Below are positions 7,796 to 15,101 of a stretch of DNA of 16,215 nt, piece after piece. Position 1 is the stretch's first letter. Every line of letters starts with the position of its first letter. Source of the stretch: an uncultured Ilumatobacter sp. (GTDB lineage: Bacteria; Actinomycetota; Acidimicrobiia; Acidimicrobiales; Ilumatobacteraceae). Location of the stretch: NCBI GenBank assembly GCA_938049325.1, contig CALICC010000282.1, positions 1 through 16,215 of the forward strand, given 5' to 3'. Position numbers and translations under genes: made by a program. The notes beneath the pieces were generated by a model, which did no database searches, was not told the DNA's origin, and was given only the letters and a program-made list of their open reading frames with translations.

Positions 7796-8305
7796 ATGCC
7801 CCGCTCGAAGACCACCTCGATCCCGCGCCCCGCGGGCGCGGCAGCTGACGAGGGCACCTCCCGGTTGGGTGACTTCACCCGGCCGATTCCGATCGACAAG
7901 CGGATTTCGCGCCGGCCGCGGCTTGCGATGTTCAGCGGGTTGTTCGCGCTCGCAATCATCGCCACGATCGCGGTGGCGGTGTTCGTGCTGCCGATCGGCA
8001 CGTGGCGCGATCAGAGCAGCGACATCGAGCAGCGCCGGGCACAGCTCGAGGAGCTCGAACGGGTCAACGGCGAACTCGAAGCAGAAACGCAGCGGCTCGA
8101 GACGCCTGACGGCATCAAAGAGGCGGCTCGGGAGGACTACGGTTTCGTCGAAGTCGGCGAGGAGCGCAAGTCCGTGCTGCCGCTCCCACCGCTTCCGACC
8201 GACCTTCCCGACGGCTGGCCCTACAACGTGGTCACCGAAATCATGGACGCCCAGGCCGCCGGACCCGCAGTCATCGCCCCTGACGATGGACCCATCGAGC
8301 CCTGA
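7796..8305 (+). CDS. Septum formation initiator, FtsB/DivIC family
   Basis: A 169-residue bitopic membrane protein. The N-terminal about 43 residues are cytoplasmic and basic (KRISRRPR just before the membrane), one transmembrane helix spans about 44-66 (AMFSGLFALAIIATIAVAVF), and an extracytoplasmic coiled coil rich in Glu, Leu and Arg follows at about 72-110. Then comes the family signature TPDGIKEAAREDYGFVEVGE and a Pro-rich tail. FtsB/DivIC proteins bind FtsL and FtsQ and help activate septal peptidoglycan synthesis. Position just downstream of eno is conserved (divIC in Mycobacterium). ATG 7796 is the natural start, since the N-terminus fits actinobacterial homologs. The next gene begins 6 bp after its stop, so they are likely one transcript. 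Confidence 0.92.
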   Translation: MPRSKTTSIPRPAGAAADEGTSRLGDFTRPIPIDKRISRRPRLAMFSGLFALAIIATIAVAVFVLPIGTWRDQSSDIEQRRAQLEELERVNGELEAETQRLETPDGIKEAAREDYGFVEVGEERKSVLPLPPLPTDLPDGWPYNVVTEIMDAQAAGPAVIAPDDGPIEP

Positions 8306-8311
8306 TCCGTC

Positions 8312-9109
8312 ATGGCCGCGGCACCCCACGACGTTCCGGGAATCGCCATTGTTCATCTCATGAAGACGGGCGGCACATCGATCGGACGTGCCTTGTCGTC
8401 CCAATTCGAGCCGTCGGAGTGCTATCCACGTCGAGGTGAGGCGGCCCGTTCGCGCGGCCAGAAGGTCAATCCCGACCAACTCCTCGATCTCCCCGACGAA
8501 GAACGCGCGTCGCTTCGGTTCGTTTCGGTCCACATGCCTGCGTGGGTCGTGGGCGCCGCCGTTCCACACCTCCCCACCGCCACCATGCTCCGCCATCCGG
8601 TCGACCGGAGCATCTCCCACCTTCGCCAGATCGCTCGCACGAATCGAACCGGGAGCACGCTCGACGAGTTGTGGGCCCACCCTCCGATTCGTCGCCGCCT
8701 TGCGAACTATCAAACCCAGGTCTTTGCTGCCGAGTCGTCGAGCTATGACCGGCGACCGCGGAGTTCGGAGCTCCCGACAGATCTCACCGAGCACCAGAAG
8801 ACAACGCTCATCGACGAACTCATCGCGGCCAAAGAGACCGGCCTCGATCAACCGGTTGAACTCGACGAGCGTTCGTTCGCCACGGCGATCGAACGCCTCG
8901 ACACGATCGACATCGTCGGAACGACCAACGATCTGGTCGGATTCAGCACGCGCCTCGCCGAACGCACCGGACTTCCACTCGCTACTCTCGGCCATGAGAA
9001 CCAGGCGACCGACAACGAAACGGCCGATTCCGAACTTCGTCGCCGAATCGCAGCAGACAACGAGCTCGATTTGGCGCTGTACGAATACGCCGAAGGTCTG
9101 CTGGCATGA
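8312..9109 (+). CDS. Sulfotransferase-family protein
   Basis: A 265-residue probable cytoplasmic sulfotransferase using PAPS. The 5'-phosphosulfate-binding loop is seen as HLMKTGGTS at residues 15-23 (family form H-P-KTGGTS), and the 3'-phosphate-binding motif as MLRHPVDRSISHL starting at residue 92, with the expected Arg (R94) and Ser (S100). The middle, including a YQTQVFAAESS segment, and the C-terminal helices resemble the carbohydrate-type sulfotransferases (Sulfotransfer_2 group). The acceptor is unknown; a surface glycan or glycolipid is a reasonable guess only. There is no signal peptide or membrane anchor. It starts 6 bp after the ftsB stop and so appears to share that transcript, an unusual partner for a divisome gene. 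Confidence 0.78.
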   Translation: MAAAPHDVPGIAIVHLMKTGGTSIGRALSSQFEPSECYPRRGEAARSRGQKVNPDQLLDLPDEERASLRFVSVHMPAWVVGAAVPHLPTATMLRHPVDRSISHLRQIARTNRTGSTLDELWAHPPIRRRLANYQTQVFAAESSSYDRRPRSSELPTDLTEHQKTTLIDELIAAKETGLDQPVELDERSFATAIERLDTIDIVGTTNDLVGFSTRLAERTGLPLATLGHENQATDNETADSELRRRIAADNELDLALYEYAEGLLA

Positions 9110-9172
9110 TCTCAACGTCTGCGAGTCGCCCCGCCGCGATCGCTCGTCTGACGACGCCGACCGTGGCAGAAT

Positions 9173-9730
9173 ATGTCGAACCTCATGACAGTACGACGAG
9201 CAACTCGAGTCACGGAAACTCCGGCCGGTGAGCACTCCGCCACACATCGCGAACTCGTCGACTTCGACACGTTCTACCGGTCGAACTACCGCACCTTGGT
9301 CGGGCTCGGGTACGTCCTCAGTGGCGACCGCACCTCGGCCGAAGATCTCGCGCAGGATGCGCTTGCCAAGCTCCACACACACTGGGATCGAATATCCGAC
9401 TACGACGACCCGCTCGCCTGGACGCGCCGCGTGCTTGCCAACGCGGCAGTCTCCCGTGGACGCCGCAAAGCAACAGAGGGTCGACTCCTTCGACGTCTGC
9501 GGAGCGTGCCGCCCGCGGAGCTCAGCTTGCCCGAGAGCGACCACGCGTTGTGGGAGAGCGTGCGTCAGCTCCCGCCCCGACAGGCGCAGGCGGTTGCACT
9601 GCGCTACTGGAACGATCTGTCCGTGAAGGAAATCGCTCTCGTTCTCGAAGTCGGCGAGGAGTCCGTCAAAACGCACCTCGCACGAGGTCGCGCCACGCTG
9701 CGCGCACAGCTCGGGGAGATCGACGCATGA
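9173..9730 (+). CDS. ECF RNA polymerase sigma factor, SigE-like actinobacterial family
   Basis: A 185-residue group-4 sigma factor. Region 2 spans about residues 33-100: FYRSNYRTLVGLGYVLSGD, SAEDLAQDALAKLHTHW (core-binding and -10 recognition) and DPLAWTRRVLANAAVSRGRR. Region 4 spans about 125-180: LPPRQAQAVALRYWNDLSV and the helix-turn-helix IALVLEVGEESVKTHLARGR. The length and wording match the actinobacterial SigE-family ECF proteins. ATG 9185 (fifth codon) is an alternative start; neither has a good ribosome site. Its stop overlaps the next gene's start (ATGA), the classic sigma/anti-sigma arrangement. The sulfotransferase stop is 63 bp upstream, so it may have its own promoter; AGAAT at 9168-9172 is a weak -10 candidate. 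Confidence 0.93.
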   Translation: MSNLMTVRRATRVTETPAGEHSATHRELVDFDTFYRSNYRTLVGLGYVLSGDRTSAEDLAQDALAKLHTHWDRISDYDDPLAWTRRVLANAAVSRGRRKATEGRLLRRLRSVPPAELSLPESDHALWESVRQLPPRQAQAVALRYWNDLSVKEIALVLEVGEESVKTHLARGRATLRAQLGEIDA

Positions 9731-11217
9731 ACGATCTCGACACACGCTTCCGGCAGGCATCCGCCTCACTCAACGCCGCGCTCGAAACCATCGAGGTGCC
9801 GAACCCGAGCGCCAAGAAGCCCCAACGATCTCGCGCTCCTCTCGCCGCCGCAGCGGCCTTGATCGCGGTGCTCGCCATCGGCGGCGTGCTCGCAACTCGG
9901 CGGAATACTCCCACCGACGTCATTTCGTCGGCGACGGACCCGGTCGAGACCCAGGCGGGAGCCGGCATCGAGCCCTACGTGGCGCCGACCGAACCATCCG
10001 CGACCGAGACCACGGCGTCGGAGGTCCCGGGCTCCGAGGTCACGACGCCGTGGACCGTCTCCCCCGGCGTGACCGACGCTGCTCCGCAGCCGGTGTCACC
10101 CATGCCGCGACCCGAGATCGGCGAGTTCTCGGTCGAACCCAACTTCGGCACCTCGATCACCCGCGTCACCGACTCGCCAGTTGGCAGCATCACGGCGCCG
10201 GTCAGCTCCGGCACACAGGCGTTCAATGCGGACGGGAGCCGACTCCTGCTCTACCGCACCCGTGACGGAGTCACCCCGCAGCACCTGGTCTACGACCTGG
10301 AAACCTGGACCATCGATGCCTTCCTCGATCTGTCCGCGGCGACCGACATCGAGGACATCTTCTGGGACCCGGCCGACCCCGAAGTGCTCCGAATCGTCGA
10401 TCCCGAGGCCGGCACGTTGGAAGAACACAACGTCGTGTCGGGAGCGAGCCGAGTCGCTCACACGTTCGACGGATGCAACAGCACCGGCTTCGGCAACACG
10501 AGTGGCACCCCGAGCGCACACACATCCACGATCGTCGTGGTGTGCACCACAGCGACGGGAACCGATTGGATCGCCCACGATGTCACCACGAACACCGACG
10601 TCGCCCGGCGACCTGCCATCCCCACAGCGAGCGGTTCGTTCGACGCGCCACTGACACTGCCCTCCGGGAACGGCTTCGTGCTCGTCGACGACGAGCAGAT
10701 CATCGTGCTCGACGCCGATCTCGAACCCACGTCGATCACCTCGCAGATCATCGTGTCGAGTGCCGCTGTCGGCGCCGACCCCGTCAACGGGAACGACGTA
10801 CTCATCGCCACCGTGTATGACGGTGATGCGGTCGGAACGGTGGTCGTCGTCGACCTGGCGACCGGCGTGCAGCAGGTCGTCACCGGCGGCGAGACCGGTT
10901 ACCCCTATCCCCCGACGTCGAGCACGATGAGCCCGGCAGCCGGCGACCTCCCGTGGTTCGTCGCCGTCACCACGTCGCCGGGCGCACTCTCGCCGCCCAC
11001 GGCCAAGGCGCCCGAAGCCCTTGCCGACGAGGTCATGCTCGTCGATATCGCGAACGGCGTGACCAGCCGGTTGGCACATCATCGGATGGCCGATGCCGAG
11101 GCCTTCGACAACTGGGCGAAGTCGTACGTCGCGGTGAGCCCAGACGGATCCACAGTGGTGTTCAGTTCGAATTGGGGTGGCGACACCGTCGACACGTTCC
11201 GCATCGAGTTGAGCTAA
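9727..11217 (+). CDS. Single-pass membrane protein with beta-propeller-like ectodomain, probable anti-sigma/sensor partner
   Basis: A 496-residue protein. The start is ATG 9727, overlapping the sigma stop; the longer frame from 9550 runs through the sigma gene and is rejected. A short cytoplasmic N-terminus (about 36 residues: MNDLDTRFRQASASLNAALE and a basic KKPQRSR) precedes one membrane helix at about 38-57, then a Thr/Ser/Pro-rich linker to about 125. The rest is an extracytoplasmic domain with repeated strand blocks such as FNADGSRLLLYRT, HLVYDLETW, IFWDPADPEVLRIV and YVAVSPDGSTVVFSSN, typical of TolB/WD40-like propellers. Position and overlap suggest it controls the sigma factor. The zinc anti-sigma motif (HxxxCxxC) is absent and the N-terminus is too short for a standard anti-sigma domain, so the mechanism would be atypical. 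The ectodomain resembles the convergent secreted protein at 11251-12657. Confidence 0.72.
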   Translation: MNDLDTRFRQASASLNAALETIEVPNPSAKKPQRSRAPLAAAAALIAVLAIGGVLATRRNTPTDVISSATDPVETQAGAGIEPYVAPTEPSATETTASEVPGSEVTTPWTVSPGVTDAAPQPVSPMPRPEIGEFSVEPNFGTSITRVTDSPVGSITAPVSSGTQAFNADGSRLLLYRTRDGVTPQHLVYDLETWTIDAFLDLSAATDIEDIFWDPADPEVLRIVDPEAGTLEEHNVVSGASRVAHTFDGCNSTGFGNTSGTPSAHTSTIVVVCTTATGTDWIAHDVTTNTDVARRPAIPTASGSFDAPLTLPSGNGFVLVDDEQIIVLDADLEPTSITSQIIVSSAAVGADPVNGNDVLIATVYDGDAVGTVVVVDLATGVQQVVTGGETGYPYPPTSSTMSPAAGDLPWFVAVTTSPGALSPPTAKAPEALADEVMLVDIANGVTSRLAHHRMADAEAFDNWAKSYVAVSPDGSTVVFSSNWGGDTVDTFRIELS

Positions 11218-11250
11218 TCGCGGTCGCCTCGAGCGTCGCTTGGCGCCAGC

Positions 11251-12657
11251 TCACTCGAACGTCGGCAGCGTCAGTTCGTAGACCTCGGCATCGATGCCGC
11301 ACGAACCGCTGTCGGAGTTGAAGTAGACCCGGGTGAATGACCGGTTGACGACAGCATGTGTCTCGGTCCAGTAGTCGTCGCCGCAGTTGTAGGTGTGTGC
11401 GAGGTTGAGGACGCGGCGAGAGCCGCCGATCTCCACGGCCAGCACTTTGTCACAGGACCACGCACCGGGTTCCTTGCAGTTGTACGTGGAGATGACGACC
11501 CAACCCGGCTTCGCGTATCCCTTCCCCGAGACGTGCAGACTCGTGTTCGCACCGTCGTAGAGATCGAAGATCCGGGTCCGATCGAGCGTGGTGAGGTCAA
11601 CCGCCACGAGCCAACCGGCATCGGTGTCGGCGCTGAAATCGATGTACACGTACGAGTCCGACCCATCTGCACTCAGCGCGATGTCACTGTGATCAGCCTT
11701 GCGATTGATCAGGCGCCGATTGCTCAGGTCGCCCGCGTCGTAGACGACCGTCTTGTCGCCGTAGCCGGCAACGACGAATCCGCCCGTCGGCGACGCCGAA
11801 ACCCAGTCGATGCCGCCCGCTTCGATCGGGAGCATGGCGAGCACCGTGTTGCTCGACAGTTCGTAGCTGACGATGGCCAGGGCCGAGTCGGACGCATCGA
11901 ACACGATCCACGCGTGACGATTGCCATCTGCGCTCGGTGAGCCCTCCGCTCTGTCAGCCAAGTAGCGCGCCGTCGGGAAGCGACGTTGTACACGAGTCGT
12001 GAGATCGGCGAGCCGCCGAGTGGACCCTGTCGTCACATCGGTTTCGTAGTAGCGGAGATCACCAGCCGCTGCATCCGACCCACTGATGTGACGTATCCGG
12101 TTCGGTGAGGTCGGATGCCATTGCGGCTCCGCGTCGGGATGAATGCTGAGTTCGCGCACGAGTTGCCCGGCAACTCGGCTGTAGACCCGGTAGCGCGCTG
12201 AACCGTGGTACGTCATGATGAGCGATCCGTCCGCGTTCTCGGCTTGTCGGCGGCTGTACGTGTTGCGATCGAACCGAGTGTCGTCCGCTGTCGTCATTCG
12301 ACGCACCGGTGTTCCGTACGCGGGATCGAACGATGGGGCGAGCAGATCGGGTCGGACCCAAGCGGAACTCGGCGGCGTGGCGTCGAACCCGAACGTCGGC
12401 ATCGTCGTCGGCGAACCCGTCGTGGTCACGGGAGTCGTCGCCGGTGGAACGATCACCGGGTCGTCGATTCGCTCGGCGGTCTCATCGCCGTTTGCGCGAC
12501 GATCGATCGAGATCGTTGCATCGATGTCTCTCGCGGACGCGTTGGCCAGCACCGCGGTCGCGGGCACGGTCCACGCGGCGAGCAGCACGACGCACGCGAG
12601 CCTGCTTCTCCACGACGATCCGGTTGACGCCTGGACGGATCCCCTCTCGTTCCGCAT
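11251..12657 (-). CDS. Secreted beta-propeller-like protein, homologous to the neighbouring sensor ectodomain
   Basis: A 468-residue predicted exported protein. It has a signal peptide (basic WRSRL, core ACVVLLAAWTVPATAVLA, likely cleavage near residue 38-42), then a Thr/Pro-rich linker at about 68-90. A long domain follows whose blocks parallel the sensor gene: YGTPVRRMT against FGTSITRVT, NADGSLIMTYHGS against NADGSRLLLYRTR, WHPTSPNRIRHI against WDPADPEVLRIV, and a shared closing strand. Four cysteines sit in the last quarter (STYNC, WSC, TYNC, GSC) and could form two disulfides. No catalytic motif of a known enzyme is evident. It is convergent with the sensor gene (33 bp between stops) and divergent from the AAA+ gene (65 bp). 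A role as ligand, competitor or duplicated sensor domain is inference. ATG 12657 was chosen because it gives the signal peptide. Confidence 0.72.
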   Translation of the reverse strand: MRNERGSVQASTGSSWRSRLACVVLLAAWTVPATAVLANASARDIDATISIDRRANGDETAERIDDPVIVPPATTPVTTTGSPTTMPTFGFDATPPSSAWVRPDLLAPSFDPAYGTPVRRMTTADDTRFDRNTYSRRQAENADGSLIMTYHGSARYRVYSRVAGQLVRELSIHPDAEPQWHPTSPNRIRHISGSDAAAGDLRYYETDVTTGSTRRLADLTTRVQRRFPTARYLADRAEGSPSADGNRHAWIVFDASDSALAIVSYELSSNTVLAMLPIEAGGIDWVSASPTGGFVVAGYGDKTVVYDAGDLSNRRLINRKADHSDIALSADGSDSYVYIDFSADTDAGWLVAVDLTTLDRTRIFDLYDGANTSLHVSGKGYAKPGWVVISTYNCKEPGAWSCDKVLAVEIGGSRRVLNLAHTYNCGDDYWTETHAVVNRSFTRVYFNSDSGSCGIDAEVYELTLPTFE

Positions 12658-12709
12658 ACAGGTGACACGTATCTGCCATCCCGTTCGGGGGACAGTTCGG
12701 TCGCCGCTG

Positions 12710-12715
12710 TAGTGT
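12710..12715 (+). promoter_or_regulatory. Candidate -10 box of a leaderless promoter for the CoxD-like gene cluster
   Basis: TAGTGT, matching TANNNT, ends 7 bp before the GTG start at 12723, so transcription would begin at the start codon. A GGGACA sequence at 12689-12694 resembles a -35 element (four of six bases of TTGACA) but at a short 15-bp spacing. No ribosome site precedes the GTG. The same box-to-GTG layout occurs at 253-267. Confidence 0.4.
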
Positions 12716-12722
12716 CGGATCG

Positions 12723-13631
12723 GTGACGCCGAGCGATGTCAGCACCGCCCTTTCAGAACAGGGATATCTGCCTGATGAAGGCATCTCGACCGCGGTTTTT
12801 CTGGCGATGACGCTGAAGCGTCCGCTTCTCCTCGAAGGTGAGGCCGGCGTCGGCAAGACCGAGCTCGCAAAGGCTCTCAGCACTGCGACGGGCGGCGAGT
12901 TGATCCGTCTTCAGTGTTACGAGGGAATCGACGTGTCCCAGGCGGTCTACGACTGGGACTACGCCCGCCAGTTACTCCACCTTCGCGCGGCTGAGGCGAC
13001 CGGCGAATCTCAGGCGTTGACTTCTGACCAGCTCGAAGCTCAGCTCTACGACGAGCGATTCATGGTGAAGCGAGCGCTCCTTCGTGCCATCGAGCCGGTC
13101 GAGGGTCCGCCACCGGTGCTGCTGATCGACGAGGTCGATCGCGCCGACGACGAATTCGAGGCGTACCTCCTCGAGGTCCTCTCCGACTTCCAGGTCACCG
13201 TCCCCGAAATCGGGACGTTCCGCGCCGATCGCCCACCGCTGGTCGTGCTGACCTCGAACCGCACTCGCGACGTGCACGACGCGCTGAAGCGCCGATGTCT
13301 GTACCACTGGGTCGAGCATCCCGGATTCGAACGCGAGGTCGCGATCGTCAAGCTGCGCGTCCCGCACGTCGACGACGGTCTGGCCCGTCAGGTGGCGGGA
13401 GCCGTCGAGGCGCTCCGAGAACTCAATCTCTACAAGCCGCCAGGGGTCGCTGAAACCATCGACTGGGCCAACGCACTGGGGCGGCTCGGAGCGACCGAGC
13501 TCAACGAGAAACTCGTCGTCAACACGCTCGGCGCCGTCTTGAAGTACCGCGAAGACCACCAGCGCGTCGAGCAACACGGCGTGGCATCCGTTGTGAAGCA
13601 GGCGTTCGAGAAGGGCCTGCTCAACGGGTGA
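12723..13631 (+). CDS. MoxR-family AAA+ ATPase, CoxD-like molybdenum hydroxylase maturation factor
   Basis: A 302-residue AAA+ ATPase. The Walker A motif is GEAGVGKT at residues 39-46 (K45), Walker B is VLLIDEVD with D136/E137, sensor 1 is TSNRTRD with N179, and an arginine-finger-type LKRRCLYHW follows. RPLLLEGEAGVGKTELAKAL and LIRLQCYEGIDVSQAVYDW are highly characteristic of CoxD, which with CoxE is needed to build the active-site cluster of molybdenum CO dehydrogenase in Oligotropha/Afipia. Related pairs serve other Mo hydroxylases. GTG 12723 gives a normal N-terminus (EQGYLPDEGISTAVFLAM). The stop overlaps the next gene's GTG by 4 bp, and the downstream VWA and XdhC genes confirm the pathway. 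Confidence 0.9.
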   Translation: MTPSDVSTALSEQGYLPDEGISTAVFLAMTLKRPLLLEGEAGVGKTELAKALSTATGGELIRLQCYEGIDVSQAVYDWDYARQLLHLRAAEATGESQALTSDQLEAQLYDERFMVKRALLRAIEPVEGPPPVLLIDEVDRADDEFEAYLLEVLSDFQVTVPEIGTFRADRPPLVVLTSNRTRDVHDALKRRCLYHWVEHPGFEREVAIVKLRVPHVDDGLARQVAGAVEALRELNLYKPPGVAETIDWANALGRLGATELNEKLVVNTLGAVLKYREDHQRVEQHGVASVVKQAFEKGLLNG

Positions 13632-14752
13632 ACGATCGCGCACTGGTGAGCGAACCTGCTGAGATCGCCGTTGCGTTCACGCGCGTGCTCCGCGGCGCCG
13701 GTTTGAACGTTCCGATGAGTTGCACCAACACGTTCACCGAGGCGTTGTGTGCGGTCGGTATGGCCGACCGAGCGAGCGTCTACTGGTCGGGTCGAGCAAC
13801 ACTTGCCCGCCACCCCGAAGACATCGATGTCTACGACCGTGCGTTCGCCGTGTTCTTCGACGCACGCACCGGAAGCGACGCCGACGAGCCCGAGCCACAA
13901 TCCATCACGATTGCGATCGACGCCGAGGAGGAGTCGGGCGACGACGCCGCAGCTGACGGCGCGAACAACGAACCGACGATCGAACTGCGGTTCTCGTCCG
14001 CGGAGGTGCTCCGCAACAAAGACTTCGCGCAGTACGACCACGATGAGCTCGAACAGGCGCACGCATTGATGTCGTCACTGCGGCTTGTGGGGTCACCCAG
14101 GTCGTCGTTGCGCCTCGGGCCGAGCAAGCGCACCACCGCACTGCCCGACGTCCGACGCACCATGCGCGCCACCATCCGATCGGGCGGTGAACCGATCGAG
14201 CGTCACTTCCGGCGGCGGACCGAACGGCTGCGCCGCCTCGTACTGGTCCTCGACGTCAGCGGCTCCATGGAGCCATACGCACGCGCCCTCCTGCGCTTCG
14301 TTCACGCCGCGGTGGCAGGACGCCAGAAGGTGGAGGCGTTCGCGCTCGGCACCCGCCTCACGCGGATCACTCGCGAGCTCAACAGCCGCGACCCCGATCG
14401 AGCCTTGGCAGCCGCGTCCGAGCGCGTGGCGGACTGGAGCGGCGGCACGCGACTCGGTGAGGGACTCCGCCAATTCAACGACGAGTGGGGCGTTCGCGGA
14501 CTTGCTCGCAACTCGATCGTCGTGGTGCTGTCCGACGGATGGGACCGAGGCGACCCCGACCTACTCGCAGAACAGATGCAACGGCTGCACCGGGTGACCC
14601 ACCGGCTGATCTGGGTGAACCCACTCAAGGTCACGCCTGGGTACGCACCTCTCGCCCGCGGCATGGCAGCAGCGCTTCCTCACCTCGATGCCTTCGTCGA
14701 AGGACACTCCGTTGCCGCGATGGAAGAACTCACGCGGGTCATCAGCGCATGA
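13628..14752 (+). CDS. CoxE-like VWA domain protein
   Basis: A 374-residue protein of the CoxE family, partner of the upstream CoxD-type ATPase in molybdenum hydroxylase maturation. The N-terminal half (residues 1-~190) is helical and contains an acidic insert (about 90-117, rich in Asp, Glu, Ala). The von Willebrand A domain starts near residue 203 and has an intact metal-ion-dependent adhesion site: DVSGSM at 209-214, the threonine in GGTRLG (T274), and the aspartate in LSDGWD (D303). IWVNPLKVTPGYAPLARGMAAALP near the end is a strong family signature. The GTG start overlaps the coxD-like stop (GTGA). There is no signal peptide, so it acts in the cytoplasm, like CoxE. Confidence 0.9.
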   Translation: MNDRALVSEPAEIAVAFTRVLRGAGLNVPMSCTNTFTEALCAVGMADRASVYWSGRATLARHPEDIDVYDRAFAVFFDARTGSDADEPEPQSITIAIDAEEESGDDAAADGANNEPTIELRFSSAEVLRNKDFAQYDHDELEQAHALMSSLRLVGSPRSSLRLGPSKRTTALPDVRRTMRATIRSGGEPIERHFRRRTERLRRLVLVLDVSGSMEPYARALLRFVHAAVAGRQKVEAFALGTRLTRITRELNSRDPDRALAAASERVADWSGGTRLGEGLRQFNDEWGVRGLARNSIVVVLSDGWDRGDPDLLAEQMQRLHRVTHRLIWVNPLKVTPGYAPLARGMAAALPHLDAFVEGHSVAAMEELTRVISA

Positions 14753-14783
14753 CCGACAAACACCAAGGCAGAATGGTGACCGG

Positions 14784-15101
14784 ATGAAAGAACTGTTGGG
14801 TGACATCGATCGCTGGCGTCGTGACGGTGAGCGCATCGCAGTCGCGCGCGTCGTCGACATCGAAGGCTCCGGCCCCCGGCTGCCAGGCGCAGCCATGGCC
14901 GTAACCGAATCGGGCGAAGTTGCCGGCAGCGTGAGCGGCGGCTGCGTCGAGGGAGCGGTCGTCGGCGAGGCACTCTCGATTCTCGCCGGCACCACCGAGC
15001 CACGGGTCGTTACGTTCGGCTACTCCGACGACGAAGCGTTCGCCGTGGGGCTCACGTGTGGCGGCACGATCCACCTGTTCATCGAGGAACTCGACTGGTG
15101 A
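14784..15101 (+). CDS. XdhC/CoxI N-terminal domain protein (standalone)
   Basis: A 105-residue protein consisting only of the XdhC_CoxI domain: ARVVDIEGSGPRLPGAAMAV, GEVAGSVSGG, then GGCVEGAV with the conserved GGCVE at residues 52-56, and a closing GLTCGGTIHLFIEEL. XdhC binds molybdenum cofactor and delivers its sulfurated form to xanthine dehydrogenase-type enzymes; here the Rossmann half is encoded by the next gene. ATG 14784 is chosen over the longer frame from 14688, which overlaps the VWA gene and lacks family similarity. It lies 31 bp after the VWA stop and its own stop overlaps the next GTG (GTGA), so the two halves are probably translationally coupled. A GGCAGAAT sequence at 14767-14774 is a weak -10 candidate. 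Confidence 0.88.
   Translation: MKELLGDIDRWRRDGERIAVARVVDIEGSGPRLPGAAMAVTESGEVAGSVSGGCVEGAVVGEALSILAGTTEPRVVTFGYSDDEAFAVGLTCGGTIHLFIEELDW

Noticed and set aside
6733..8001. 422-codon open frame on the minus strand
   Set aside because: It is antisense to enolase and the ftsB start, and its composition (Val/Gly/Asp/His-rich, no motif) is typical of a codon-bias shadow.
9550..9726. Upstream start for the propeller membrane protein
   Set aside because: The extension overlaps sigma region 4 in another frame and gives an Arg/Ser-rich shadow sequence; ATG 9727 overlaps the sigma stop in the usual way.
7709..9769. 686-codon open frame on the minus strand
   Set aside because: It runs antisense through ftsB, the sulfotransferase gene and the sigma gene, all of which have clear protein motifs. 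Its translation is Arg/Gly/Cys/Asp-rich without domains. Long antisense frames are expected in GC-rich coding DNA.
10096..11082. 328-codon minus-strand frame
   Set aside because: It lies wholly inside the propeller sensor gene, has a repetitive Arg/Gly/Asp/Val composition and no recognisable domain.
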